Assembly: GCA_030682475.1 (NCBI GenBank)
Contig: JAUXOA010000040.1
Span: forward strand, 25,412 to 89,411
Direction of reading: 5' to 3'
DNA from: Rhodoferax sp.
Lineage (GTDB): Bacteria > Pseudomonadota > Gammaproteobacteria > Burkholderiales > Burkholderiaceae_C
DNA length: 64,000 bases
The translations under genes were made by a program, and so were the position numbers. Under the pieces are notes generated by a model that saw only the letters and a program-made list of their open reading frames with translations, searched no databases and was not told the DNA's origin. Shown piece after piece: positions 35,848 to 45,267 of the stretch (position 1 is its first letter; every line of letters begins with the position of its first letter).

Positions 35848-36860
35848 GTGGCGTCGGGTGCGCTCAGGGTGGCGGGCTTGAAGAAATCGAGCAGATAGAT
35901 GGGGCGCCGCTTGGACTCCAGGTACATGCGCCCGACATACTCGCCCACGATCCCGATCGCCATCAATTGCAGGCCGCCGAGCAGCAGCACAATCTCGATC
36001 AGGGTCGGGAAGCCCTTGACCGACTCACCCCATACAAGCGTTTTGATGAAAAAATAGAACGCGTACACGAAGGCGCCAAGAGCACTTAAAAAACCCACAT
36101 AGGACGCGACCCGCAGCGGCACTGTGGAGAAGGACGTCACCCCTTCCAGCGCAAAGTTCCACAAGCGCCAGTAAGGCCACTTGCTGTGGCCGGCAGCACG
36201 TGCCTTGCGCTGGTAGTCCAGTGTTACCTGCGAGAAGCCGATCCAGGCAAACAGGCCTTTCATGAATCGGTTGCTCTCGGGCATACGGTTCAGCGCGTCC
36301 ACCGCGCGCCGGCTGAACAGGCGAAAATCGCCGACATCGCTGGGGATCGGCACGTCGCTGAGACGGTTGATGATTCGGTAAAAGAGATGGGCGGTAACTT
36401 TTTTGAACGCCGTTTCGCCGTCGCGCCCGCTGCGCCGCATGTTGACCACATCGGCACCGGCGCGCCAGGCGTCCAGCATGGGTGGAATCAACTCGGGCGG
36501 GTCCTGCAAGTCCACATCCAGAATGATCACGGCTGCGCCCCTGGCCAGTTCCAGGCCCGCCGTCATGGCGCGTTCCTTGCCAAAGTTTCGGCTGAGCCGG
36601 GCCACACCCACCTGCGGGCAGGTCGCGCGCAGGGCATCCAGCACCTGCGCTGAGCCGTCGCTGCTGCCATCGTCAACGTAAATAATTTCATGCACGCCCG
36701 GGCACGCGGTCAGCACCTTGATCAAACGCGCATGAAACAGGGCGATCACCGCCTCTTCGTTGAAAACCGGCACCACCACGCTGAGCTGGCAGGCGGGAAC
36801 AAGAGGTGATGGGGGCCGGGCGGACGGATGTCCTGCCAATGGGGGGAGTTCGATGGTCAT
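35844..36860 (-). CDS. GT2 glycosyltransferase, ArnC/DPM1-like with C-terminal membrane helices
   Basis: A 338-aa enzyme that probably transfers a sugar from a nucleotide donor onto undecaprenyl phosphate at the cytoplasmic face. The catalytic domain starts with LSVVVPVFNEEAVI, has the DxD-type region VIILDVDLQDPPELIP, and MRRSGRDGETAFKK. Two C-terminal helices (about 235-260 and 270-300) anchor it, as in ArnC/GtrB. It overlaps the downstream GT39 gene by four bases, forming a classical carrier-charging/transfer pair. Confidence 0.9.
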   Translation of the reverse strand: MTIELPPLAGHPSARPPSPLVPACQLSVVVPVFNEEAVIALFHARLIKVLTACPGVHEIIYVDDGSSDGSAQVLDALRATCPQVGVARLSRNFGKERAMTAGLELARGAAVIILDVDLQDPPELIPPMLDAWRAGADVVNMRRSGRDGETAFKKVTAHLFYRIINRLSDVPIPSDVGDFRLFSRRAVDALNRMPESNRFMKGLFAWIGFSQVTLDYQRKARAAGHSKWPYWRLWNFALEGVTSFSTVPLRVASYVGFLSALGAFVYAFYFFIKTLVWGESVKGFPTLIEIVLLLGGLQLMAIGIVGEYVGRMYLESKRRPIYLLDFFKPATLSAPDAT

Positions 36861-37000
36861 GGAAGCTACTGAATTTTGGGTTGGCTACTGATCGTAGTAT
36901 TGTTACGCATTCCTGTGGGCCTGCGACTGACATGCGCTATCCTGAGCCGATCCAAGGGCTCAGCCCAAATGGAGCGTAACCATTGAACATACCGAGGTCC

Positions 37001-38203
37001 ATGCCTAAAGCGAACAAAGCACCCCTGCCCCTGGCTGGCCTGCGTGTCGTCGAATTCACCCACATGGTCATGGGTCCGACCTGCGGCATGGTGCTGGCCG
37101 ACATGGGGGCCGAGGTGATCAAGGTCGAGCCCATCGACGGCGACCGCACAAGGCACCTGCTGGGCGCGGGCGCGGGCTTTTTCCCGATGTTCAACCGCAA
37201 CAAGAAAAGCATCGCGATTGATCTGCACCAACCCGCCGGAGCTGAAATCGCGCGCAGGCTGGCGGCCACGGCTGACGTGGTGGCCGAGAACTTCAAGCCC
37301 GGCACCATGGGCAAGTACGGGCTGGACTACGCCTCGCTCTCCAAAGCCAATGCGCGCCTGATCTACGTGAGCCACAAGGGCTTTCTGCCCGGCCCCTACG
37401 AGCACCGCACGGCGCTCGACGAAGTGGTGCAGATGATGGGTGGCCTGGCCTACATGACCGGGCGCCCCGGCGACCCGCTGCGCGCCGGCACCAGCGTCAA
37501 CGACATCATGGGCGGCATGTTTGGCGCCATCGGCGCTTTGGGTGCACTGATCCAGCGCGGCATCACGGGCAAGGGGCAGGAGGTGCAGAGCGCCCTGTTC
37601 GAGAACAATGTATTTCTGGTCGGCCAGCACATGCTGCAGTACGCCGTTACCGGCCAGCCCGCCGCGCCCATGCCCGCGCGCATCTCGCCCTGGGCGGTGT
37701 ACGACGTGTTTACGGTGAAAGACGGCGAACAGATCTTTCTGGCGGCAGTGAGCGACGCGCAGTGGGTTTCGTTCTGCGACGCACTGGGCTTCGATGACCT
37801 CAAGCTTGAGGCGCAATTCGCCACCAACAACGACCGGGTGCGCGCTCGCCCCACCCTCATGCCCCTGCTGCGCGAGCGCCTGGCCAGCCGCAGCGCGGTC
37901 GAATTGACTGCCCTGCTGGAGGCGCATGAGTTGCCGTTCGCGCCCATTCGCAAGCCCGAAGAGCTGTTCGATGACGAGCACCTGCTGGCCACCGGCGGCC
38001 TGGCCGACATCACCCTGCCCGATGGCGAGCGCGCCGGGCAGACCGCGCAGACCACCCTGTTCCCCTTCACCATGGGCGGCCAGCGCTTGGGCGTGCGCTT
38101 ATCGCCGCCAACCTTGGGACAACACACAGCGGAACTGCTGGCCGGACTGGGCTACACAACTGACGCCATCGAAGCGCTGCGTACCGGACAAGCGGTGTAC
38201 TGA
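37001..38203 (+). CDS. CaiB/BaiF family CoA-transferase
   Basis: Class III CoA-transferase of 400 aa. Family features are PLAGLRVVEFTHMVMGPTCGMVLADMGAEVIKVEP, NRNKKSIAIDL, the catalytic Asp in the TALDEVVQMMGG segment and GTSVNDIMGGMFGAIGAL. The substrate is not evident. Two starts are possible: ATG 37001, used here and matching relatives, or TTG 36983 with a better-spaced GGAG. A LysR regulator follows 12 bases downstream on the same strand and may control it. Confidence 0.9.
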   Translation: MPKANKAPLPLAGLRVVEFTHMVMGPTCGMVLADMGAEVIKVEPIDGDRTRHLLGAGAGFFPMFNRNKKSIAIDLHQPAGAEIARRLAATADVVAENFKPGTMGKYGLDYASLSKANARLIYVSHKGFLPGPYEHRTALDEVVQMMGGLAYMTGRPGDPLRAGTSVNDIMGGMFGAIGALGALIQRGITGKGQEVQSALFENNVFLVGQHMLQYAVTGQPAAPMPARISPWAVYDVFTVKDGEQIFLAAVSDAQWVSFCDALGFDDLKLEAQFATNNDRVRARPTLMPLLRERLASRSAVELTALLEAHELPFAPIRKPEELFDDEHLLATGGLADITLPDGERAGQTAQTTLFPFTMGGQRLGVRLSPPTLGQHTAELLAGLGYTTDAIEALRTGQAVY

Positions 38204-38215
38204 TAATCGCAACAC

Positions 38216-39136
38216 ATGGACAAACTCAAGCAACTCGAATCATTCGTCTCCGTCGCCACCCGCGGCAGCCTGACTGCCGCCGCCATCGCTGAGGGTGTGG
38301 CACCGGCCATCATGGGGCGGCGACTCGACGCGCTGGAAGAGCGCCTCGGTGTCAAGCTGCTGGTGCGCACCACGCGGCGCCTCACGCTGACGCACGAGGG
38401 CAGTGCGTTTCTGGAAGACTGCCAGCGTTTGCTGGCCGACTTTTCCAATGCCGAGGCCAGTGTTTCTGCCGGCGGCGTGAAAGCCAGTGGTCACTTGCGA
38501 ATGACCGCACCGGCCAGGTTTGGGCGTCGTCACGTGGCACCGTTGGTACCGCGTTTTCGTGAACTGCACGCCGATGTGACCATCTCACTGAACCTGAGCG
38601 ACCGCGTGGTCGATCTGGCCGGCGAGGGCTTTGACTGCGCGGTGCGGGTGGGGGACATGCCGGACTCGTCCTTGGTCAGCGTGCGCCTGGCCGACAATCG
38701 CCGCCTGTGCGTGGCCACGCCCACTTACCTCAAGCAACACGGCACGCCGGCGCACCCCCATGACTTGTCCAGGTTTGATTGCCTGACCCTGTCCAGCGAT
38801 GCGTCGCAAACCCGGGGCTGGGCCTTCAGAGTGCCCCAAGGTGAAGCCAGTGAGCTCATTTATCTCAAACCCGGCGGTCCGCTGAACTGCTCGGACGGCC
38901 AGGTACTGTATGACTGGTGTCTGGCGGGTTACGGCATTGCCTGGCGCAGCACCTGGGAGGTCGAGGCCGAGGTCGCAGCGGGGACGCTGGTGGCGCTGCT
39001 GGAAGACTTTGCGGCACCGTCCAACGGCATTTACGCGGTGTTTGCGCAGCGCAAACATTTGCCCTTGCGGGTGCGTTTGTGGATTGATTTTCTCAAGCAC
39101 CATTACGCCCAGGACGGGTTTTGGCGGGCACAATGA
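38216..39136 (+). CDS. LysR-family transcriptional regulator
   Basis: A 306-aa regulator with an N-terminal winged helix-turn-helix (about 1-60: LKQLESFVSVATRGSLTAAAIAEGVAPAIMGRRL split by the recognition helix, RRLTLTHEG) and a C-terminal periplasmic-binding-like effector domain (about 90-300). LRMTAPARFGRRHVAPL and the GYGIAWRSTWEVEAEVAAGTL region are typical of the PecT/DsdC-like group often annotated as acting on its own neighbourhood. It runs co-directionally after the CoA-transferase gene rather than divergently. The effector is unknown. Confidence 0.9.
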   Translation: MDKLKQLESFVSVATRGSLTAAAIAEGVAPAIMGRRLDALEERLGVKLLVRTTRRLTLTHEGSAFLEDCQRLLADFSNAEASVSAGGVKASGHLRMTAPARFGRRHVAPLVPRFRELHADVTISLNLSDRVVDLAGEGFDCAVRVGDMPDSSLVSVRLADNRRLCVATPTYLKQHGTPAHPHDLSRFDCLTLSSDASQTRGWAFRVPQGEASELIYLKPGGPLNCSDGQVLYDWCLAGYGIAWRSTWEVEAEVAAGTLVALLEDFAAPSNGIYAVFAQRKHLPLRVRLWIDFLKHHYAQDGFWRAQ

Positions 39137-39207
39137 TGTCAGGCGAACCCACTTGGATGCGGGGCATTCGGTATCTTGGCCGTAGCCGCAGCCACTAGAA
39201 TTCGTCA

Positions 39208-40788
39208 GTGAATATTTCCCTGAACGAGCGACAAAAATCCTGGTTGACGCTGGCCGCGCTCTGGTGTGTGCTGCTGCTGATGGCCACCCTGCGGCCGCTG
39301 GCCGTGCCCGACGAGGGCCGCTACGGTGAGATCGGCCGCTGGATGCTACAAAGCGGCGACTGGCTCACGCCGCGCCTCAACGGCATTCCTTTCTTTCACA
39401 AGCCGCCTTATGTTTACTGGCTGGAGGCGATGTCGCTGGCCACCTTTGGCGTCAACGAGCTGGCCCTGCGCCTGGTGCCCGCGTTGCACGTAGGCCTGAT
39501 GCTGGTGGTCTTGTATCTGGCGACACGCACCATCAGCACCGAGCAAATCGCCCGTCGCGCCGCCCTCATGCTGGGCACCAGCCTGACCTTCCTGGTGGGT
39601 GGCCAGTACGTCAACCACGACATGGCGGTGGCAACCTGGATTGGCGTGGCGATCTGGTGCTTTGCCTTTGCCTTCATGGCGGGTGAGAGGCCCAACGCCA
39701 CGCTGGCCAGGCTCGGTTTTGTGGCCTGTGCTTTGGGCCTGCTCAGCAAGGGACTGATTGGCATCGCCTTGCCCGGCATGGTGCTGTTCATCTGGCTGAT
39801 CTGGACGCGGCAATTCAAAAAAGTTCTGTACCTGCCGTGGCTCAGTGGCCTGGCCCTGTTTGCGCTGATAGCCCTGCCGTGGTTTGTCATCGCCCAGCAG
39901 AAATACCCGCAACTGTTTGATTACATGTTCATCAAACACCACTTCGACCGCTACACCTCCACGTCCTACAACAACCCGCAGCCTTGGTGGTTTTGCCTGC
40001 TGGCGGTGCTGTTGCTGTTTTTTCCCTGGGTGTTTTTTGCCCTGAACCAGGTGCGCAGGCAGATAAGCCACGCACCGGGTGCAACGCCGTCCGTCGCCAA
40101 AGAATGGCTGAGTCTGTGCTGGATCTGGGCTGTGGCCATCATCACTTTCTTCTCGATTCCCAATTCCAAGCTGGTGGGCTATGTGCTGCCGGTGATGCCA
40201 GCGCTGGCACTGCTGTCGGCACTGGGTTGGGAACGCGTCATGGCACACCGCAGCTTCTCGGGCAAGGTGTTTGCCGGCCTGTGCCTGCTCAACATCGGCA
40301 TCGCCCTGGCCCTGGTCACCCAGGTGGGTGAGGTCACCCGCACTGGGCGTTCACAGGACATTGCCCGTGTTCTGGCCTGTGAGGCCCGGCCCTCTGACAC
40401 CGTGTATGTGGCGGGTGCTTTCCCCTACGACCTGCCGTTTTATGCACAAACCAGTCAACCCATGGTGGTGCTGGGGAACTGGTCCGAGTTGCGTCAGCAG
40501 GCAGGTGATAGCTGGCAGCGGGCGTTATTTGAAGGGGCTGACTTTGATGCGCAGGCGGCCAAGGTGCTGCAGTCACCCGCAGTGCTGGCCCAGGCGGGTG
40601 CTGTAGCGGGCAACTGGTTTGTCACACGTACCGGCAACCCAACGGCAGAGGGCCTGACTGGCTGGAAGCTTTTTTACCAGGGGGCCGGCTGGGTACTTTA
40701 CAAGTCGGGCAAGCAGTTAGCGGCGGAAGGCCCAAAAGCGGCTGAGCAAAAAGGTTTGCCCGGCTGCAAAGACCAAAGCCACAAATAA
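39208..40788 (+). CDS. GT39-family (ArnT-like) glycosyltransferase
   Basis: Second ArnT-type membrane protein, 526 aa, with VPDEGRYGEIGRWMLQSGDWLTPRLNGIPFFHKPP (catalytic acidic loop after TM1) split over the first periplasmic loop and about 12 helices. Start is GTG at 39208. Its last 24 codons run antisense to the end of the GtrA gene, and the tail KAAEQKGLPGCKDQSHK does not look like the usual C-terminus, so the original stop may have been lost by a rearrangement. With the GtrA gene and GT2 remnant it forms a second, damaged lipid-linked sugar locus. Confidence 0.87.
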   Translation: MNISLNERQKSWLTLAALWCVLLLMATLRPLAVPDEGRYGEIGRWMLQSGDWLTPRLNGIPFFHKPPYVYWLEAMSLATFGVNELALRLVPALHVGLMLVVLYLATRTISTEQIARRAALMLGTSLTFLVGGQYVNHDMAVATWIGVAIWCFAFAFMAGERPNATLARLGFVACALGLLSKGLIGIALPGMVLFIWLIWTRQFKKVLYLPWLSGLALFALIALPWFVIAQQKYPQLFDYMFIKHHFDRYTSTSYNNPQPWWFCLLAVLLLFFPWVFFALNQVRRQISHAPGATPSVAKEWLSLCWIWAVAIITFFSIPNSKLVGYVLPVMPALALLSALGWERVMAHRSFSGKVFAGLCLLNIGIALALVTQVGEVTRTGRSQDIARVLACEARPSDTVYVAGAFPYDLPFYAQTSQPMVVLGNWSELRQQAGDSWQRALFEGADFDAQAAKVLQSPAVLAQAGAVAGNWFVTRTGNPTAEGLTGWKLFYQGAGWVLYKSGKQLAAEGPKAAEQKGLPGCKDQSHK

Positions 40789-41085
40789 AGCCAGCAGCGC
40801 GGGCCAGTCCAAAGCGCGCAACAGCAGCACAAAGACGATCTGATTGCTGACAAAACCGGCCACTGCGGTCACCCCAAAACGGCCCAGACTGGTGCCGACA
40901 CTGGTGAGCGCATCCTTGAAGCTCAACATCCGGTGGCCGACAAAGCTCACAAAAAATGCAACACAGAAGCCCAGCGCATTGGCCAGCTCGGGCCACATCT
41001 GGGCTTGTGCCAGCGCAAACACCGCCATGTGCGTCAGCGCCGCTACGCCACCCACCACGAGAAACCAGAAAACTGACGCGCTCAA
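40717..41085 (-). CDS. GtrA-family membrane protein
   Basis: A 122-aa four-helix membrane protein with the family pattern FWFLVVGGVAALTHMAVF, ANALGFCVAFFVSFVGHRMLSF and LSRFWAFRR. GtrA proteins are thought to help flip polyprenyl-linked sugars. The start is TTG at 41085, supported by GGAGG ten bases upstream and by a TTGA overlap with the GT2 remnant. Its 3' end overlaps the convergent GT39 gene by 72 bases. Confidence 0.85.
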   Translation of the reverse strand: MSASVFWFLVVGGVAALTHMAVFALAQAQMWPELANALGFCVAFFVSFVGHRMLSFKDALTSVGTSLGRFGVTAVAGFVSNQIVFVLLLRALDWPALLALFVALVFAAGQTFLLSRFWAFRR

Positions 41086-41288
41086 AGCAGGGATGCCTCC
41101 TGATGTACCAACGATGGATTGCCGTAAACAGGTGCCTGGGCGGGCGTCCTCAGTCCGCCGCCTTCGCGTTGGCTGATGGACCTTGGTTTTACCAAAATCC
41201 GGAACGCCGCAGCGCCCAGATTGCCCGCCTCATTGAAGGCCGGAATCACGCAGGAGATGGAAGGAGACTCAATAGTGCGGGGCGTCAT
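41082..41288 (-). pseudogene. Remnant of a GT2 glycosyltransferase gene
   Basis: A 68-codon frame beginning MTPRTIESPSISCVIPAFNEAGNLG, the unmistakable start of a GT2 catalytic domain, but after about 26 residues similarity ends and an unrelated-looking sequence runs to the TGA that overlaps the GtrA start. The DxD, membrane and C-terminal parts are missing, so most of the gene seems deleted while the coupling to GtrA was kept. A complete copy would be expected to be 240-340 aa. Confidence 0.7.
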
Positions 41289-41307
41289 GGCCGCATCATG
41301 CCAAAAG

Positions 41308-41342
41308 AAACCCCCGTTCAGAAAAACGGCTGGGGTTTTTTT
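41308..41342 (+). terminator. Rho-independent terminator upstream of argS
   Basis: AAACCCCCGTT pairs with AACGGCTGGGGTTT (small internal bulge) and is followed by a run of seven T on the plus strand. It would stop plus-strand readthrough from the GT39 side before argS. Confidence 0.7.
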
Positions 41343-41384
41343 GCGGTTTGTGACGCTTCGAGGGCACCCCCGTAAAATCAAACC

Positions 41385-43082
41385 ATGCTGTCTGTAAAAA
41401 TTGAATTACTCGAAGCCCTGCGTCAAGCACTGGAAAAACTCATCCCCGGTGCGGGTGCCAAAGCCGCCTTTGAGTCGCCCAAGGTCGCCGCCCATGGCGA
41501 CCTGGCTACCACCGCCGCCATGCAATTGGCCAAGCCGCTCAAGCTCAACCCCCGTGCGCTGGCGGAAAACCTGCGCGCCGACTTGCTGGGCGCTGCGCCG
41601 TTTCAGCGCTGGGTTGATGCCATTGACATTGCCGGCCCCGGCTTTATCAACATCAAACTCAAGTCCGAGGCCAAGCAGCAAATTGTGAGCGAGGTGCTGT
41701 CGCAGGCGGAGCAGTTTGGCAGCCAAGCCGCTACCGGGCGTCGCATGATGGTGGAGTTTGTCTCGGCCAATCCAACTGGTCCACTGCATGTCGGCCATGG
41801 CCGCCAGGCCGCTTTGGGCGACGCAATTTGCAACCTGTACCAGACCCAGGGCTGGGAGGTGTACCGCGAGTTCTATTACAACGACGCCGGGGTACAGATT
41901 GGTACGCTTGCCAGCAGCACCCAGTTGCGCGCCAGAGGCGTCAAGCCGGGCGATCCCGCGTGGCCCAGCGGCGAAAATGCGGCGGCCTACAACGGCGACT
42001 ACATTGGCGATATTGCGGCCGACTTCCTCGCCAAAAAGACCGTCCGCTCAGACGACCGCGAGTTCACCGCCTCGGGTGACATCGAGGCGCTGGACGACAT
42101 TCGCCTGTTTGCAGTAGCTTATCTGCGCCATGAACAGGACCTGGATTTGCAGGCTTTTGGCGTCAAGTTTGACAACTACTACCTGGAGTCCAGCCTGTAC
42201 CTGAGTGGCAAGGTCGACGCTGTCGTGAAGAAATTGCATGGCGCCGGCAAGACCTATGAGTTTGAGGGCGCCCTGTGGCTCAAATCGACTGACTATGGTG
42301 ACGACAAGGACCGCGTCATGCGCAAGGGCGATGGCAGCTACACCTACTTTGTGCCCGACGTGGCCTACCACATCACCAAATGGGAGCGCGGCTTTGAGAA
42401 GGTCGTCAACATCCAGGGCACCGACCACCACGGCACCATCGCGCGCGTGCGCGCCGGCTTGCAGGCCGCCGGCGTTGGCATCCCCGAGGGCTACCCCGAC
42501 TACGTGCTGCACACCATGGTGCGCGTGGTGCGCGGTGGCGAAGAGGTCAAGATTTCCAAGCGTGCCGGCAGTTATGTGACGCTGCGCGACCTGATTGAGT
42601 GGACCAGCAAGGACGCCGTGCGCTTCTTCCTGCTCAGCCGCAAGCCCGACACCGAATACACCTTTGACGTCGATCTGGCCGTGGCCAAAAACAACGACAA
42701 CCCGGTGTATTACGTGCAATACGCGCATGCCCGCATCTGCTCGGTGCTGGCCGCCTGGCGGGAGAAAGAGGGTGGCGATGTGGTCACGCTCAAGGACGCG
42801 GACCTGTCACCGCTGCAAAGTCCGCAGGCCCAGGCACTCATGCTGCTGCTGGCCAAATACCCCGAGATGCTGAGCGCCGCCGCAGTGGACTTCGCACCGC
42901 ACGACGTTACTTTTTACCTGCGCGAACTCGCCGCCAGCTACCATAGCTATTACGATGTGGAGCGTATTCTGGTGGCAGACGAAACCGTCAAACGGGCCCG
43001 CCTGGCACTGGTCGCCGCCACCGCGCAGGTGTTGCACAATGGTCTGGCCGTGCTGGGTGTGAGTGCCCCGCAAAAAATGTAA
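41385..43082 (+). CDS. argS: Arginyl-tRNA synthetase
   Basis: Class I aminoacyl-tRNA synthetase of 565 aa. It has the N-terminal additional domain with [14 protein letters not shown], the HIGH-type motif in [39 protein letters not shown], and the KMSK-replacing region [17 protein letters not shown], and the anticodon-binding helical C-terminus. No Shine-Dalgarno lies before the ATG, and a TAAAAT hexamer ends only six bases upstream, so the message may be leaderless or nearly so. A 33-bp hairpin repeat follows ten bases after its stop. Confidence 0.97.
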   Translation: MLSVKIELLEALRQALEKLIPGAGAKAAFESPKVAAHGDLATTAAMQLAKPLKLNPRALAENLRADLLGAAPFQRWVDAIDIAGPGFINIKLKSEAKQQIVSEVLSQAEQFGSQAATGRRMMVEFVSANPTGPLHVGHGRQAALGDAICNLYQTQGWEVYREFYYNDAGVQIGTLASSTQLRARGVKPGDPAWPSGENAAAYNGDYIGDIAADFLAKKTVRSDDREFTASGDIEALDDIRLFAVAYLRHEQDLDLQAFGVKFDNYYLESSLYLSGKVDAVVKKLHGAGKTYEFEGALWLKSTDYGDDKDRVMRKGDGSYTYFVPDVAYHITKWERGFEKVVNIQGTDHHGTIARVRAGLQAAGVGIPEGYPDYVLHTMVRVVRGGEEVKISKRAGSYVTLRDLIEWTSKDAVRFFLLSRKPDTEYTFDVDLAVAKNNDNPVYYVQYAHARICSVLAAWREKEGGDVVTLKDADLSPLQSPQAQALMLLLAKYPEMLSAAAVDFAPHDVTFYLRELAASYHSYYDVERILVADETVKRARLALVAATAQVLHNGLAVLGVSAPQKM

Positions 43083-43091
43083 ACCAATAAC

Positions 43092-43124
43092 CTTGCGGGA
43101 CAGACCTTCAGCTCTGTCCCCAAC
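43092..43124 (+). repeat. 50-bp hairpin repeat, short copy C
   Basis: CTTGCGGGACAGACC joins directly to TTCAGCTCTGTCCCCAAC: both outer arms are kept but 17 inner bases are missing, leaving a compact GGGACAGA/TCTGTCCC stem. It lies ten bases after the argS stop in sense orientation. Confidence 0.82.
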
Positions 43125-43143
43125 TGATTAGAAAGGGTAGCGC

Positions 43144-43767
43144 ATGAAACAGCAAAGCGGCAGAACCATTCTGGGCTTCATCATAGGGGTCGTGGTCGGC
43201 CTAGCGGCGGCGCTGGCGGTCGCCGTCTACGTCACTAAAGTGCCGGTCCCGTTTCTCTACAAGGGACAAAGCCGTAGCGCGGATCAGGATGTGGCGGAGA
43301 CCCGAAAGAACAAGGACTGGAATCCCAACGCCCCCTTGTATGGCAAAAACCCGGTCAAACCGGCGCCGCCGAGCGCGCCAGCACCCGCAACGTCTGAGTC
43401 TGCGCCCAGGCTGTCCCCGGGCGCTGCTGCCGCCTCAGTCCCGGCATCGAAAACCGAGCTCAAGCCAGCAGTGTCGGCGGATCCACTGGGTGATCTGGTC
43501 AAAGCGCGGTCATCCGGCGCGGCGGCTGAACCGTTCTCTTACTTTATACAGGTGGGCGCCTTCCGTACACCCGAAGACGCTGAAAGCCAGCGGGCCAAAC
43601 TGTCTCTCGGCGGTGTGGAAGCCAGGGTGACCGAACGTGAACAATCTGGCCGGACGGTGTTCCGGGTGCGTGTGGGTCCATTCGATAAAAAAGAAGATGC
43701 CGACAAGACCAAGAAAAAACTGGACGCGGCCGGCCTGGAGACGGCATTGGTGCGGGTGCAGAGATAA
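43144..43767 (+). CDS. SPOR-domain cell-envelope protein (FtsN-like)
   Basis: A 207-aa protein with a short cytoplasmic N-terminus, one membrane helix (about 9-32, ILGFIIGVVVGLAAALAVAVYV), an Ala/Pro-rich periplasmic linker and a C-terminal SPOR domain (about 130-207, YFIQVGAFRTPEDAES...VFRVRVGPFDKKEDADK) that binds denuded septal peptidoglycan. This topology resembles FtsN, and the argS-SPOR-dsbA order is common in betaproteobacteria. A role in division is inferred from the domain only. Confidence 0.9.
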   Translation: MKQQSGRTILGFIIGVVVGLAAALAVAVYVTKVPVPFLYKGQSRSADQDVAETRKNKDWNPNAPLYGKNPVKPAPPSAPAPATSESAPRLSPGAAAASVPASKTELKPAVSADPLGDLVKARSSGAAAEPFSYFIQVGAFRTPEDAESQRAKLSLGGVEARVTEREQSGRTVFRVRVGPFDKKEDADKTKKKLDAAGLETALVRVQR

Positions 43768-43776
43768 TCCTGAAAC

Positions 43777-43826
43777 TTTGCGGGACAGACCGCAGTTACG
43801 CGAAGCGAACCAGCTCTGTCCTCAAC
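43777..43826 (+). repeat. 50-bp hairpin repeat, copy D
   Basis: Full-length copy, TTTGCGGGACAGACCGCAG to CTCTGTCCTCAAC, starting ten bases after the SPOR gene stop, in sense orientation. The inner part matches copy B (GTTACGCGAAGCGAACC). Confidence 0.85.
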
Positions 43827-43893
43827 TTGAAACGGGATGTTGGAAGTCCCCAATGTAGACTTGGTCCAACTTATTTAACTGGAGTGTTTGAAA

Positions 43894-44544
43894 ATGAAAC
43901 GTCGTGATTTTTCTCTGGCCTGTGGTGCTGCTGTTGCAGGCTCTGCATTTGTTCAATCGACGGCACTGGCTCAAGGCAAACCCCCTCAGGCCGGCACCCA
44001 TTATCTGGTGCTGGAGAAGCGCGCCGCAGTGGATGCACCGGCCGGCAAAATCGAAGTTGTCGAATTTTTCTGGTACAACTGCCCGCACTGCAATTCATTT
44101 GAGCCGACGTTCGATGCCTGGCGCAAGCGCGCACCCAAAGACATTGTCGTGCGCCGCGTGCCGATCGCTTTCCGGGACGATTTCGTGCCGCAGCAGCGTC
44201 TTTTCTATGCCCTGGAGGCGATGGGCTTGGTGGACAAGCTGCACAGCAAGGTGTTTGCGGCCATTCACGTTGAAAAACAAAACCTGAGCCGGGCTGAGCC
44301 AATAGTCGATTGGGTTGCCAAGCAGGGCGTCGACAAAGCCAAATTCCTGGAGCAGTACAACTCGTTCTCGGTCTCAACCAAGGCGACCCGCGCCACCCAG
44401 TTGCAAAACGCCTACAAAATCGAGGGTGTTCCAGCGCTGGGCGTGGCGGGCCGTTTTCTTACCGATGGCAGCATGGGCGGGACGATGGAACGGGCCCTGC
44501 AGGTGGTTGAGTTTCTGGCCGCAGAGATCCGCAGCGGTCGATGA
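43894..44544 (+). CDS. dsbA: Thiol:disulfide interchange protein DsbA
   Basis: Periplasmic oxidoreductase that puts disulfides into exported proteins. The 216-aa precursor starts MKRRDFSLACGAAVAGSA with a signal peptide cleaved near ALA-QG (about residue 27). The active site is FFWYNCPHCNSF (C63, C66), an all-helical insert follows, and the cis-Pro loop is GVPALGVAG. ATG 43894 is preferred because GGAG lies nine bases upstream; TTG 43888 is less likely. Electrons would be passed to DsbB, not in this window. Confidence 0.94.
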   Translation: MKRRDFSLACGAAVAGSAFVQSTALAQGKPPQAGTHYLVLEKRAAVDAPAGKIEVVEFFWYNCPHCNSFEPTFDAWRKRAPKDIVVRRVPIAFRDDFVPQQRLFYALEAMGLVDKLHSKVFAAIHVEKQNLSRAEPIVDWVAKQGVDKAKFLEQYNSFSVSTKATRATQLQNAYKIEGVPALGVAGRFLTDGSMGGTMERALQVVEFLAAEIRSGR

Positions 44545-44634
44545 ATTGACCTGGCCGATCTGACCGGGGAGTAAAACTCCGATTCTGATCGTTACAATCA
44601 AAAGGCAAGACCTTAATGCAAGATTCGTGCCTTT

Positions 44635-45267
44635 ATGAAATTATCACTTTTCCCCCTGTTTTTGATCGCGCCCTTGGCCCTCTGCGGGGGCTTGGCCAAT
44701 GCTGAAAAAGCCGACCGCAACAAGCCCATGAATGTGGAGGCTGATGCCTTGCGCTACGACGACCTGAAGCAGACCAGCGTCTTCTCCGGGCGGGTAGTTC
44801 TGACCAAAGGCACGATCCTCATCCGGGGTGCCAAGATCGACGTGCGCCAGGACGGCGAAGGCAACCAGTTTGGCGTGGTGACGGCGGAGCCGGGTAAGCT
44901 CGCATTTTTTCGGCAAAAGCGGGAAGGGCTGGACGAGTTCATTGAGGGCGAGGGCGAGACGATCGAGTACGACAGCCGGGCCGACACCGTGAAGTTCATC
45001 AAAAAAGCCCAGTTGCGCCGTTACCGGGGTGCCAATTTGGGCGACGAGCTGACCGGTGGCTTGATTTTTTACAACAACACCACCGACGTCTTCACCATCG
45101 ACGGCGCCGCCACCCAAGGCAGCCCAGGCGCCCCGGCCGGGCGGGTGCGGGCCATGCTGACGCCCAAACCGGGGGCTGCCGCAGTGACCCCGGCCAGCGC
45201 CCCCCTACCGCAAGCGCCGACCCCGGCGCTACGCCCGGCCACGACGCTGGGCGGGGAGAAAAAGTGA
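44635..45267 (+). CDS. lptA: LPS transport periplasmic protein LptA
   Basis: Periplasmic bridge protein carrying lipopolysaccharide from the LptBFG-C complex to LptD. The 210-aa precursor has a signal peptide (residues 1-23, ending ANAEKADR) and the OstA beta-jellyroll fold (PMNVEADALRYDDLKQTSVFSG split into strands, GTILIRGAKIDV, EGEGETIEYDSRADTVKFI, DELTGGLIFYNN), then a Pro/Ala-rich tail from about residue 160 that is longer than in E. coli. It overlaps lptB by GTGA. Confidence 0.93.
   Translation: MKLSLFPLFLIAPLALCGGLANAEKADRNKPMNVEADALRYDDLKQTSVFSGRVVLTKGTILIRGAKIDVRQDGEGNQFGVVTAEPGKLAFFRQKREGLDEFIEGEGETIEYDSRADTVKFIKKAQLRRYRGANLGDELTGGLIFYNNTTDVFTIDGAATQGSPGAPAGRVRAMLTPKPGAAAVTPASAPLPQAPTPALRPATTLGGEKK

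Noticed and set aside
41289..41381. Longer start for the GT2 remnant
   Set aside because: Crosses a terminator hairpin; the GT2-like sequence begins at ATG 41288.
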